From: Phycisphaerales bacterium
Lineage (GTDB): Bacteria > Planctomycetota > Phycisphaerae > Phycisphaerales > UBA1924
Assembly (NCBI GenBank): GCA_022072615.1
Contig: JAJVHS010000015.1
Span: forward strand, 97,545-154,176
Direction: 5' to 3'
DNA: 56,632 bases
Shown here: one piece after another, positions 50,335 through 56,632 of the stretch
Numbering within the stretch: position 1 is the stretch's first letter
Layout of the letters: the number at the start of each line of letters is the position of its first letter
Made by a program: the position numbers and the translations under genes
Notes under the pieces: generated by a model
Databases searched by the model: none
Seen by the model: only the letters and a program-made list of their open reading frames with translations
What the model was told of the DNA's origin: nothing

Positions 50335-51032
50335 TGCGGTTCATGGACTTTCGCATCATCAGTATCGGGACGCTGGCCCAGCACCCGCTGTGGGGCGAGC
50401 GGACCCCCGTTCGGACCGGTCACGCGACGACCACGCTCGTCCGCAGCGGCGATCGCACGATCCTGGTCGATCCGGCGCTGCCGCCGCAGATGCTGGAAGC
50501 GCGCCTCGCCGAACGGGCCAACCTCAGGCCCGAGCAGGTCACGGACGTCTTCCTCACGTCGTTCCGGCCCGAGGCTCGACGCGCGATCACGCTCTTTGAG
50601 ACGGCGACGTGGTGGGTGAGCGAGCAGGAGCGAGAGGCGGTGGGCACGGCGCTGGCGCTTCGTCTGAAGAAAGAGGTGCACGAGGGCGAGCAGGCGGATC
50701 GGCAGGTGGTGGAGGCGTTGTCACAGGACGTGGCGATCCTGCGTCGGTGCAAGGCGGCGCCGGACCGGCTCGCGGATCACGTCGACCTGTTCCCGATGCC
50801 CGGTGTCACGCCCGGGGCGTGCGGGCTGCTGCTGGAAAACCCCAGGTTCACGACGGTGGTCTGCGGCGACGCGATCCCGACCATTGAGCATCTTGAACAG
50901 GGAATGGTGCTGACGCCCGCGGCGGACGTTGACCAGGCCCGGGCGAGCATGTCGGAAGCGGTGGAGGTTGCCGATCTGCTCGTTCTCGGACGGGACAACG
51001 TGGTGGTGAATCCGACCAAGCGGCCGTTCTAG
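50334..51032 (+). CDS. Metallo-beta-lactamase-fold protein lacking zinc ligands
   Basis: A protein of 232 residues; ATG with GGAA about 8 nt upstream. The fold is recognisable: TTTLVRSGDRTILVDPALPP, DVFLTS (71-76), PMPGVTPGACGLLLE and VVCGDAIPTIEHLEQG. The HxHxDH metal motif that should follow DVFLT reads SFRPEA, and the later His of TPGH is Ala (TPGACG), so at least four ligands are gone. An MBLAC1-like origin is likely, but the protein is probably not a zinc hydrolase. The stop codon and that of the convergent gene share CTAG. Confidence 0.78.
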   Translation: MRFMDFRIISIGTLAQHPLWGERTPVRTGHATTTLVRSGDRTILVDPALPPQMLEARLAERANLRPEQVTDVFLTSFRPEARRAITLFETATWWVSEQEREAVGTALALRLKKEVHEGEQADRQVVEALSQDVAILRRCKAAPDRLADHVDLFPMPGVTPGACGLLLENPRFTTVVCGDAIPTIEHLEQGMVLTPAADVDQARASMSEAVEVADLLVLGRDNVVVNPTKRPF

Positions 51033-51238
51033 GAGTAGCGGGGGTCCGCGGAGCCTTGAATGTCCTTGCTCGTGTCCCGGGACGACTGTTCCTCGAGGAC
51101 CGCGTGCACCATGACGAAGGCAAGGCCAGCCTTCTCGGCCCGTCTCTTGGCCTCGTCGGCCGTGTCAGCCAGCAGGGTGGTCTGGATGACCTTCCCGGTC
51201 GCTGGATAGATGCCTTTCAATACGTACGCACGCACCAT
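51029..51238 (-). CDS. Small GspF N-terminal-like protein
   Basis: A protein of 69 residues from the ATG at 51238. YVLKGIYPATGKVIQTTLLA and DTADEAKRRAEKAGLAFVMV resemble the short beta-alpha-alpha element at the start of type II secretion GspF proteins (a dipeptide-rich TADSxxEARRRL unit). It stands alone, so it is not a secretion component by itself. No ribosome site is clear. The stop overlaps the MBL-fold stop within CTAG. Confidence 0.6.
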   Translation of the reverse strand: MVRAYVLKGIYPATGKVIQTTLLADTADEAKRRAEKAGLAFVMVHAVLEEQSSRDTSKDIQGSADPRYS

Positions 51239-51290
51239 GACTATGGGTGAGTACGGTACGTGTGTGAATGGCGCATGAAGGGTGCGTGCG

Positions 51291-51337
51291 AGGGTTGAGC
51301 ATTCATACTGGACACCGCCCCTCGGTGTGGCAACCCT
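51291..51337. other. Nested hairpin between divergent genes
   Basis: AGGGTTG (51291-51297) pairs with CAACCCT (51331-51337), and inside it ACACC (51312-51316) pairs with GGTGT (51324-51328). The element lies 64 nt before the SWIM gene and 53 nt from the small minus-strand gene. It could be a 5' leader structure of the SWIM gene or an operator; no known RNA family is recognised. Confidence 0.4.
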
Positions 51338-51400
51338 TCCCTTCTGGCCCATGCCGGTCCCGGAGCCACGCTCCGGAGATCGGGACGGCCTGAATACCAC

Positions 51401-52381
51401 ATGCAGCCCTCGCCAAACCAGCCCTTCCAGAACCGACCGACGCAGCCGAGCCTGCCCGCCAAGCCCAGGCGCGTGCGGGGCGGCTTCAAGCTGTCGTCCG
51501 GGTTCAATTCCGCCGATGCCGGGCCGATCCCCTGGACCACCCAGCGGTGGATCCGGGTGCTCGAACAGGCGGCGCCCGGGCCGAGGCTGGTCGAAGGACT
51601 CGAATACGGGCGTCTGGGTCAGACCAAGCGTCTCGAATTCGTGCCCGGCGCCGTGAAGGCACAGGTGCAGGGACGCCAGTACCGCCCGTACGACACCACG
51701 CTCAAGCTGACGGTGTTCACCCCTGAGCAATGGGAGCAGGTCGTCGGGCTCATGGCCGACCAGGCCGTGTACGCCGCCAAGCTGCTGGCGGGCGAGCTGC
51801 CGGCGAACATCGAGGAGATCTTCGCTCGGGTCGGCGTGCGGCTGTTCCCGCTCGAGGTCAGCGACGTGACCACCTCGTGCACCTGCGGCGCGCAGGGCGA
51901 GTGGTGCAAGCACGCCTGCTGCGTCGCGGCCCTGGTGGCCGACCAGCTCGCTTCCAAGCCGTTCCTCATGTTCGAGCTTCGCGGCATCTCGCCCTCGGAC
52001 CTGATGGAACATGTCCGTCAGCGGCGGACCATGTCGGCTGCGGGTACGTCGGCGGTGCCGATCTACACGCCGCACGCCGAGGGCGAGCACCCCAGCAAGC
52101 CGCTCGAGGAATGCACCGAGGACTTCTGGGATGCCGGGACGGAGATCGGCGACATCGATCTTCCGCTGGACCCGCCCGCGGTGAGCCATCCGCTCCTGCG
52201 GCGGCTGGGGCCGAGCCCGTTTGCTGGTGCAAAGTTCCCGCTCGTCGGTCTGCTCGCCACCTGCTACGAGATGGTGTCGCGTTCGGCGCTCGAGGGTGCC
52301 GACGCCGCGGCCGCGGCCGAGGCGAGCGACGACCCGGCCCAGCCTGCGGATGACGCGCCCGACGGCGACGGCGACCAGTAA
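51401..52381 (+). CDS. SWIM zinc-finger protein
   Basis: A protein of 326 residues. The ATG at 51401 lacks an obvious ribosome site. The SWIM finger CTCGAQGEWCKHACCVAALV (about residues 159-178) supplies the CxC...CxH ligands. Upstream, YGRLGQTKRLEFVPGAVKAQVQGRQ is the usual pre-SWIM region that forms a beta-barrel-like platform, and VFTPEQWEQVVGLMAD follows. SWIM domains bind nucleic acids or proteins and are often beside SNF2 helicases; none is seen here. The C-terminus is acidic and Ala-rich. Confidence 0.85.
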   Translation: MQPSPNQPFQNRPTQPSLPAKPRRVRGGFKLSSGFNSADAGPIPWTTQRWIRVLEQAAPGPRLVEGLEYGRLGQTKRLEFVPGAVKAQVQGRQYRPYDTTLKLTVFTPEQWEQVVGLMADQAVYAAKLLAGELPANIEEIFARVGVRLFPLEVSDVTTSCTCGAQGEWCKHACCVAALVADQLASKPFLMFELRGISPSDLMEHVRQRRTMSAAGTSAVPIYTPHAEGEHPSKPLEECTEDFWDAGTEIGDIDLPLDPPAVSHPLLRRLGPSPFAGAKFPLVGLLATCYEMVSRSALEGADAAAAAEASDDPAQPADDAPDGDGDQ

Positions 52382-52578
52382 CCCACGTCCCAGAATGACG
52401 CGCGACGCCGGATCATGGACCGACAACCGTCGGCCCGGGGCGGCGCGGTCGGTACGGCCGATGTGCGCGGTCCAGACCTCCGCGACGACGCCGCGTCGGC
52501 CGGTCAATGCCCGCAGTTCCCCTCGGAGAGTGCCGAAGTCACGAGCAGTGTCCCAGACCCCGTGACCGGAGGCATTGC

Positions 52579-52824
52579 ATGAACCGAGCGGCGCGTACTC
52601 GTTTGATCGGACTCCTCTGCGGCGCGGCGGCCTGCTGCGTGGTCTCCGGCTGCCACTCTTCCGAGAAGGTCAACTGTGACCGGCTGGCTCGGCAGACCAG
52701 CCGACCGGGCCTGATCGTCGGTGATTCGGTCGGCATGGCCATGGCCGGGCGGAACCAGAAGCTGTCGCAGGCTTACATGATGCGCGACGACCAGGTGGTC
52801 GCGTCCGCGCCGTCGGACGAGTGA
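52579..52824 (+). CDS. Small lipoprotein, 81 residues
   Basis: The ATG at 52579 has GGAGG 6 nt upstream. The signal peptide (residues 1-24) ends in VVSGC with Cys25 as the lipid anchor. The mature part is about 57 residues and has VNCDRLARQTSRPGLIVGDS and AGRNQKLSQAYMMRDDQ. No family is recognised. A strong intrinsic terminator follows 22 nt after the stop, showing it is a single-gene transcript or the end of one. Confidence 0.75.
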   Translation: MNRAARTRLIGLLCGAAACCVVSGCHSSEKVNCDRLARQTSRPGLIVGDSVGMAMAGRNQKLSQAYMMRDDQVVASAPSDE

Positions 52825-52846
52825 TCCATCCCCCTGCTCGAACCAG

Positions 52847-52880
52847 CGCCCGGGACACGGAGGAGTGCCCCGGGCGTTTT
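52847..52880 (+). terminator. Intrinsic terminator of the small lipoprotein gene
   Basis: CGCCCGGGACAC (52847-52858) and GTGCCCCGGGCG (52865-52876) form a 12-bp stem with one mismatch around the loop GGAGGA, followed by TTTT (52877-52880). Confidence 0.85.
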
Positions 52881-52954
52881 CATGCGCGGGGGGCACGATG
52901 GTCGATCGCGGGCACGGTCTCGCGATCACGCGTGTGACATGGATGGGCGCCGGA

Positions 52955-53632
52955 TCAGCGCGGTCCGCTGGGCGTCTTGGCTGGCGAACTGCCGACGGGC
53001 GTGACCGGCGGCTTGGCAGCACCCGGCGAGGCGGGCGTCGAGACCGGCGTGATGGGCGCCGGCTTGGTCGGCGATGCCGGAACGGTCGACTTCTTGGTGG
53101 CCGGCTTGGTCGCCGGCGCTGCCGCGAGGATCGCGCCGTCGGTGCTCGGGCTTGTGACCGGCGAGAACTCGTCCGGCTTGGCCTGGGCTTCGGACATCGC
53201 GAGCTGGCGACGGATTTCCGTGAGGATGACCCGCGACTGGGATTCATCCCCCCAGAACCCGACCTTGATCTTCACGTCCGTGACGCCGCTGGTGAGCCGC
53301 TCGAGGGTGACGTCCACGCGCTCGTCGTGCGCGGTGCGAGCGGCGAGGGTCGCGTTGATGCGGTCCTTGGTCTTGTCGACCACGGTGAGCTCGAGTTCGT
53401 GGAGCGCGGCCTGCGTCGCGGTGTAGACCGAGTCGATGGACGCCTGCTCGGTGGTGGTGAGCTGGCGGCTGACGAGCCCGTACTCGGCGGGCGCCGCCGG
53501 GCGTGCGACGGGAGCGGTACCCGAGGCGGCCGTGGTGGAGCGCGGGCGGGTGGATGTTCCGGAGGAGGCGCAGCCGGCGACGGCGACCAGCGCGGCCAGT
53601 GCGACAACCGTGGGGCGGCAGAGTGGATTCAT
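52955..53632 (-). CDS. DUF3568-like lipoprotein
   Basis: A protein of 225 residues from the ATG at 53632. The signal peptide ends VAVAGC with Cys21 as the lipid anchor. The middle (about 55-155) resembles DUF3568: SIDSVYTATQAALHELELTVVD, DRINATLAARTAHDERVDVTLE and VKIKVGFWGDESQSRVILTEI. The C-terminal 80 residues are Pro/Ala/Thr-rich and probably disordered. Function unknown; such proteins sit in the outer membrane of many Gram-negatives. Confidence 0.75.
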   Translation of the reverse strand: MNPLCRPTVVALAALVAVAGCASSGTSTRPRSTTAASGTAPVARPAAPAEYGLVSRQLTTTEQASIDSVYTATQAALHELELTVVDKTKDRINATLAARTAHDERVDVTLERLTSGVTDVKIKVGFWGDESQSRVILTEIRRQLAMSEAQAKPDEFSPVTSPSTDGAILAAAPATKPATKKSTVPASPTKPAPITPVSTPASPGAAKPPVTPVGSSPAKTPSGPR

Positions 53633-53793
53633 GGCGACATCCCGGGATTTGAGTCCTGAATCTTGATCGATGACAACCAGGTTTTGTCGGATCACCGAGG
53701 GGTTTGCGGCCACTTTTCATGAGGGGGCTCGCCGCCCGTGGCCGCGTCCGGGTTTCCCCGCCGGCTCGGCCGTCCGACGGGGCGACGGATGCC

Positions 53794-53827
53794 AAAAAAG
53801 ACAGCGGGGCGCCGGAGAGCGCCCCGC
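53794..53827 (-). terminator. Intrinsic terminator of the OmpA-like gene
   Basis: Read on the minus strand, a perfect 9-bp stem (53827-53819 with 53812-53804, arms GCGGGGCGC) closes a 6-nt loop and is followed by TTTTTT (53799-53794) 4 nt later. It lies 25 nt after the OmpA-like stop. Confidence 0.9.
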
Positions 53828-53852
53828 CGTGAATCAACAGGCGAATCGCAAC

Positions 53853-54782
53853 TTACTTGGTGATGTCGGGCTGGCGGTCGAGCGGGCGATCACGCTCGGG
53901 CGTCGCCGAATTGACGGCCGGGGCGGAGTAGTCGGCGTTCATTGCCGCCGCGCTGTCGCCCTTGGGCAGCGAGAGGTAGATCTCGACGCGACGGTTCTGA
54001 GGCGTGTTGCCGGACGGGGTGTTCGGCACCATCGGGCGGAACTCGCCCCAGCCCGCGGCCTCCATGCGGCCGGCCGGAACGCCCATCGAGGCGAGCACCG
54101 ACCGCACCGAAATGGCCCGGTGGCAGGAAAGATGCATGTTGGTCGGGTGGCGGCGTGCGGTGGCGTCGCTGATCCGCTGCGAATCGGTGTGGCCGACGAT
54201 GTTGACCTCGTACACCGCCGCCGTGCCCGAGTTGAGGATCTGCGCCAAGGCCTGGAGGCTGCTCTTGGCGGATTCCTTGACGACATCCGAGCCCGAGTCG
54301 AAGGTCAGGTCGGAGGCGAACCGCAGCCGGCCGCTCTCCGGGTCGTAGATGATCAGGTCGGGGTACTTGGCGGCCAGCTCCCGCAGGGCCGAGTCGGTCT
54401 GCTCGTCCAGCTTGGTGAAGGACGCGTTGTTGAGCTTCTCGCCCAGGGCGGCCAGCCGTGCCTCGGCCTGGTCGAGCATGCTCCGAAGGGAGCCGACCTG
54501 GTTGCGGAGCTCGGTCGAGGCCTGCTGCTCGCGGGCGAGCTGCTGGCGGAGGATCTCCGCCGAGTTGCGGTACTCGTCACGCTCCTGTTCGGCCCGGGTG
54601 AGCGCATCCTTCAGGCTGCGGTTGGTGCCGTAGAGGTTGTCCCAGTCACCCTGCGAGACGCAGCCGGTCAGTGGAAGCAGCAGCGCCACGCCCAGCAGCG
54701 CGGCGAGCCCCCGGGCGGCGAGTGGAACCCGTCCGGTCACGATGGCCTTCAGCGTGTGTGTCAGTGCGAGTAGTGCCTGCAT
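53853..54782 (-). CDS. OmpA/Pal-type peptidoglycan-binding lipoprotein
   Basis: A protein of 309 residues; ATG with GGGAG 7 nt upstream. The signal peptide has a hydrophobic core (about 25-39) and lipobox LTGC (Cys41). A coiled coil (about 52-130, ALTRAEQERDEYRNSAEILR) leads to an OmpA domain (about 165-285): TFDSGSDVVKESAKSSL, VNIVGHTDSQRIS with the conserved Asp, and NRRVEIYL with the Arg that binds diaminopimelate. It tethers the outer membrane to peptidoglycan. This agrees with the DNPR-type MurE in the window. A good terminator follows. Confidence 0.88.
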   Translation of the reverse strand: MQALLALTHTLKAIVTGRVPLAARGLAALLGVALLLPLTGCVSQGDWDNLYGTNRSLKDALTRAEQERDEYRNSAEILRQQLAREQQASTELRNQVGSLRSMLDQAEARLAALGEKLNNASFTKLDEQTDSALRELAAKYPDLIIYDPESGRLRFASDLTFDSGSDVVKESAKSSLQALAQILNSGTAAVYEVNIVGHTDSQRISDATARRHPTNMHLSCHRAISVRSVLASMGVPAGRMEAAGWGEFRPMVPNTPSGNTPQNRRVEIYLSLPKGDSAAAMNADYSAPAVNSATPERDRPLDRQPDITK

Positions 54783-54984
54783 CGCGGAACTCCCAAGCCC
54801 AATCCAATGTCCGATGTCGATCGACGATCCAGCCCGTTGGTCATGCCGCCGCCGGTGCCCGTTGCCCGACCACCGGGCGGACGAGACCCCGGGCACCGCA
54901 GGCGCTTACGCGTCCCCGGACCCGCGCGCGGAAGCACAGCGTAGCACCGTGAATCCGTACTATCGGACTGTCGGGGCAAGACCC

Positions 54985-55011
54985 ATGAACACGCCCGTGC
55001 CAGCCGCATGA
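54985..55011 (+). other. Possible 8-codon leader ORF overlapping the amidohydrolase start
   Basis: ATG at 54985 opens a frame MNTPVPAA that ends at TGA 55009-55011, overlapping the amidohydrolase ATG (55008-55010) as ATGA. The main start has no Shine-Dalgarno, so coupled re-initiation is a simple way to translate it. This is also what chance alone could give. Confidence 0.3.
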
Positions 55012-56414
55012 ACCCCCTCGCCACCGCTGTTTTCGAACGCCTCGATGCCCCCGGCAAGTCCGCGCGCGTGCTGATTACCGCTGCCGGCGTGGTCGATGCC
55101 GCCGGGGTTCGAGCGGCGCCCGGCGGCGTGCTCATCGAGGCGGCGTGGGACGCGGGTGACCGGGTTGGGCTGCGGCTGCTCGCGGCCGGCAGCCCGGCGT
55201 CGGTGCAAAGCGCATGTCCGCCCGGCGAGGTGATCCGGCTGGACGCCGGGTCCTTCATCCTGATCCCGGCGCTGGTCAATGCGCATACCCACCTGGACCT
55301 CACCCACCTGGGGCCCCGCCCGTACGAAGCGTCGGGCGGGTTCGTCGGCTGGGTGGACATGGTTCGGACCGGCCGATGCACCGAACCGGCGGCTCTGACG
55401 GCGTCGGTCGCACGCGGGGTCGCTCTCTCGCGATGCGGCGCGGTGGGGGCGGTCGGGGATATCGCCGGGTGCCCGCCGACCGGTCCGACCGCGCAGCCGG
55501 CGATCGACGCGTCCCACGCCGGCATGTCCGGAACGTCCTTTCTTGAGTTCTTCGGGATGGGCGCACACCGTGATCGCGGGCTTGACCGCGCGCGCGCGGC
55601 GATCGACGGCGCGAATCTGCCGCCGAGCGGCATGCAGCTTGGCCTGGGCCCGCACGCGACGAACACCGTGGCACGGCCGGTGCTGCGGCGGGCGCTGGCC
55701 TGCACGGGGCGACCGGTCTCGATTCACGTCGCGGAAACGCCCGAGGAGAAGCAGTTCATCGCCTCGGGAACCGGGCCGCAGCGGGAACTGCTCGAGCGAG
55801 TCGGCGTCTGGGACGACTCGATCCTCGAGGACATCGGCAGGGGGCTCTCGCCGGTCGAGCACATCGCGCAGGCGCTGGCCGGTGGCGAGGCGGCGAGTCG
55901 GACGGCGCCGATCGCGCTGGTCCATGTCAACGACTGCTCGGATCGAGACCTCGAGCTCCTGGCGCGGCTTCGGCGTGGCGGAGTTGACGTTCACGTCGTC
56001 TATTGCCCGCGGGCGTCGGCGTACTTCGGCACGCACGAGGTCTTCGGCCCGCACCGGTACCGCCGCATGCTCGACCTGGGGATCCCGGTCGCCCTGGGGA
56101 CCGATTCGATCATCCACGCAGACCCGCGGCACGCCGAGCGATTGACCCCGTGGGACGACATGCGGTTGCTCCACGCGAGGGACGGGATGAGCGGTGATCA
56201 GCTCCTGGCCATGGCGACGGTGGCGGGCGCCCGGGCGATCGGAATCTCGCCCGAGCCGTTCACGTTCGCGAACCCGGGACCGCTTGCGGGCGTTGCGATA
56301 GTGAGGATCGACGGTGCAACGGATAAGAACGACCTGATTTCAACGGCACTCGAGCAGGGGCATTCGCCCGAGTTCCTGCTGTACAACAACCAGTCCTGTT
56401 TGACAGCAACATAG
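55008..56414 (+). CDS. Amidohydrolase-superfamily enzyme
   Basis: A protein of 468 residues. The metal-dependent hydrolase signatures are present: HxH in VNAHTHLDLTHL, His in VSIHVAETPEEKQF, His in IALVHVNDCSD and the catalytic Asp in VALGTDSIIHADPR. Such a set fits aminohydrolases of the TrzN/AtzA/guanine deaminase type (subtype III). The N-terminal beta-sandwich (about 15-80) and the C-terminal return strand (LAGVAIVRIDG) are as expected. Substrate cannot be read from sequence; futalosine deaminase-like or nucleobase/chlorohydrolase activity are possibilities. Starts 225 nt from the divergent OmpA-like gene. Confidence 0.85.
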   Translation: MNPLATAVFERLDAPGKSARVLITAAGVVDAAGVRAAPGGVLIEAAWDAGDRVGLRLLAAGSPASVQSACPPGEVIRLDAGSFILIPALVNAHTHLDLTHLGPRPYEASGGFVGWVDMVRTGRCTEPAALTASVARGVALSRCGAVGAVGDIAGCPPTGPTAQPAIDASHAGMSGTSFLEFFGMGAHRDRGLDRARAAIDGANLPPSGMQLGLGPHATNTVARPVLRRALACTGRPVSIHVAETPEEKQFIASGTGPQRELLERVGVWDDSILEDIGRGLSPVEHIAQALAGGEAASRTAPIALVHVNDCSDRDLELLARLRRGGVDVHVVYCPRASAYFGTHEVFGPHRYRRMLDLGIPVALGTDSIIHADPRHAERLTPWDDMRLLHARDGMSGDQLLAMATVAGARAIGISPEPFTFANPGPLAGVAIVRIDGATDKNDLISTALEQGHSPEFLLYNNQSCLTAT

Positions 56415-56465
56415 ACTTGGACCCGAGGGTGGACGGTCGGTCACTTTGAGGATTGGCATCGACGC

Positions 56466-56632
56466 ATGAGCGCCAAGTGGCATCGCAGCAGGAAATGGGA
56501 TGACGAGCACATTCCGCCCGGCCTGTGGCCGGTGAAGGCGGTGCTGCGCGCGTTCAGTTCGATCTCGCTGGCGGTGGTGCTGCTGTCGCTGGTGATCGTC
56601 TACGTGACGCTCGCGAGCGTGCCCATCGGGAT
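56466..56632 (+). CDS. N-terminus of a membrane protein, possibly ResB-like
   Basis: The frame opens at ATG 56466 and runs off the window edge after 55 residues. A charged start (KWHRSRKWDDEHIPPGLWP) leads into a membrane helix (about 29-52, AFSSISLAVVLLSLVIVYVTLA), resembling the first helix of ResB cytochrome c biogenesis proteins (SSxxLAxxLLxL, then a GT/SVP turn). If right, it would serve the multihaem cytochromes at the other end of the window. The evidence is limited to one helix. Confidence 0.4.
   Translation, partial: MSAKWHRSRKWDDEHIPPGLWPVKAVLRAFSSISLAVVLLSLVIVYVTLASVPIG

Noticed and set aside
1..56632. tRNA, rRNA, CRISPR arrays, insertion sequences or prophage
   Set aside because: No cloverleaf with conserved T-loop, no repeat-spacer array, and no transposase, integrase or phage structural gene was seen in any gap or frame.

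Overview
This is a high-GC chromosomal window, roughly two-thirds G+C by eye, with dense genes, short gaps, many GTG starts and strong G/C at third codon positions. The gene content suggests a planctomycete, most likely of the Phycisphaerae type. Clues are twin WD40 propellers behind an LRGWEW segment, a beta-helix protein ending in two Asp-rich dockerin-like repeats, a membrane PIN/TRAM protein, many small lipoproteins, and a mur gene set in two blocks with no ftsA or ftsZ beside it. MurE carries the DNPR motif typical of meso-diaminopimelate ligases. The taxonomic call is an inference; no rRNA gene is present.

Region 1 (2-7558) is a redox block on the + strand. It holds two paralogous fusions of a multihaem cytochrome c region to a membrane cytochrome b domain (the first cut by the window edge), two secreted proteins with 13 CXXCH motifs each, and a redoxin-like TPR protein without a CXXC. 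Together they carry about 37 canonical haem c motifs and look like a membrane quinol/cytochrome electron conduit. Region 2 (7583-12386) holds a TetR regulator with a clear promoter and operator, a DUF4287/DUF5655 protein, a double-propeller WD40 protein and an ArsR-SRPBCC pair. Region 3 (12408-19638) holds an MlaD-type protein, an HscA-like Hsp70 with an Nfu-type scaffold, the cyclic-di-AMP pair CdaA/YbbR with an altered DGA motif, and a SthA-like flavoprotein.

Region 4 (19689-31758) holds a heptamer repeat, a HAD hydrolase, a probable SRP RNA found by structure and conserved motif, a PIN/TRAM protein, the block murE-murF-mraY, lexA, a 1.1-kb stretch without a convincing gene, dprA, a lipoprotein and a SpoIID-domain protein. 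Region 5 (31774-41912) holds queA, a hybrid histidine kinase, a methyltransferase, a Fur-fold regulator without the usual metal motifs, two polytopic membrane proteins, one of them GT39-like, and a NIF3-family protein.

Region 6 (41957-49910) holds the beta-helix protein, greA, a membrane protein, an FtsQ-position protein, ddl, murB and murC. The last five, read in the opposite order, form a tight minus-strand operon that feeds peptidoglycan precursor synthesis together with murE-murF-mraY. Region 7 (50164-56632) holds a metallo-beta-lactamase-fold protein without zinc ligands, a SWIM-finger protein, two lipoproteins, an OmpA/Pal-type lipoprotein with a strong terminator, an amidohydrolase, and the start of a possible ResB-like protein. 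I saw no tRNA or rRNA gene, CRISPR array, insertion sequence or phage gene.
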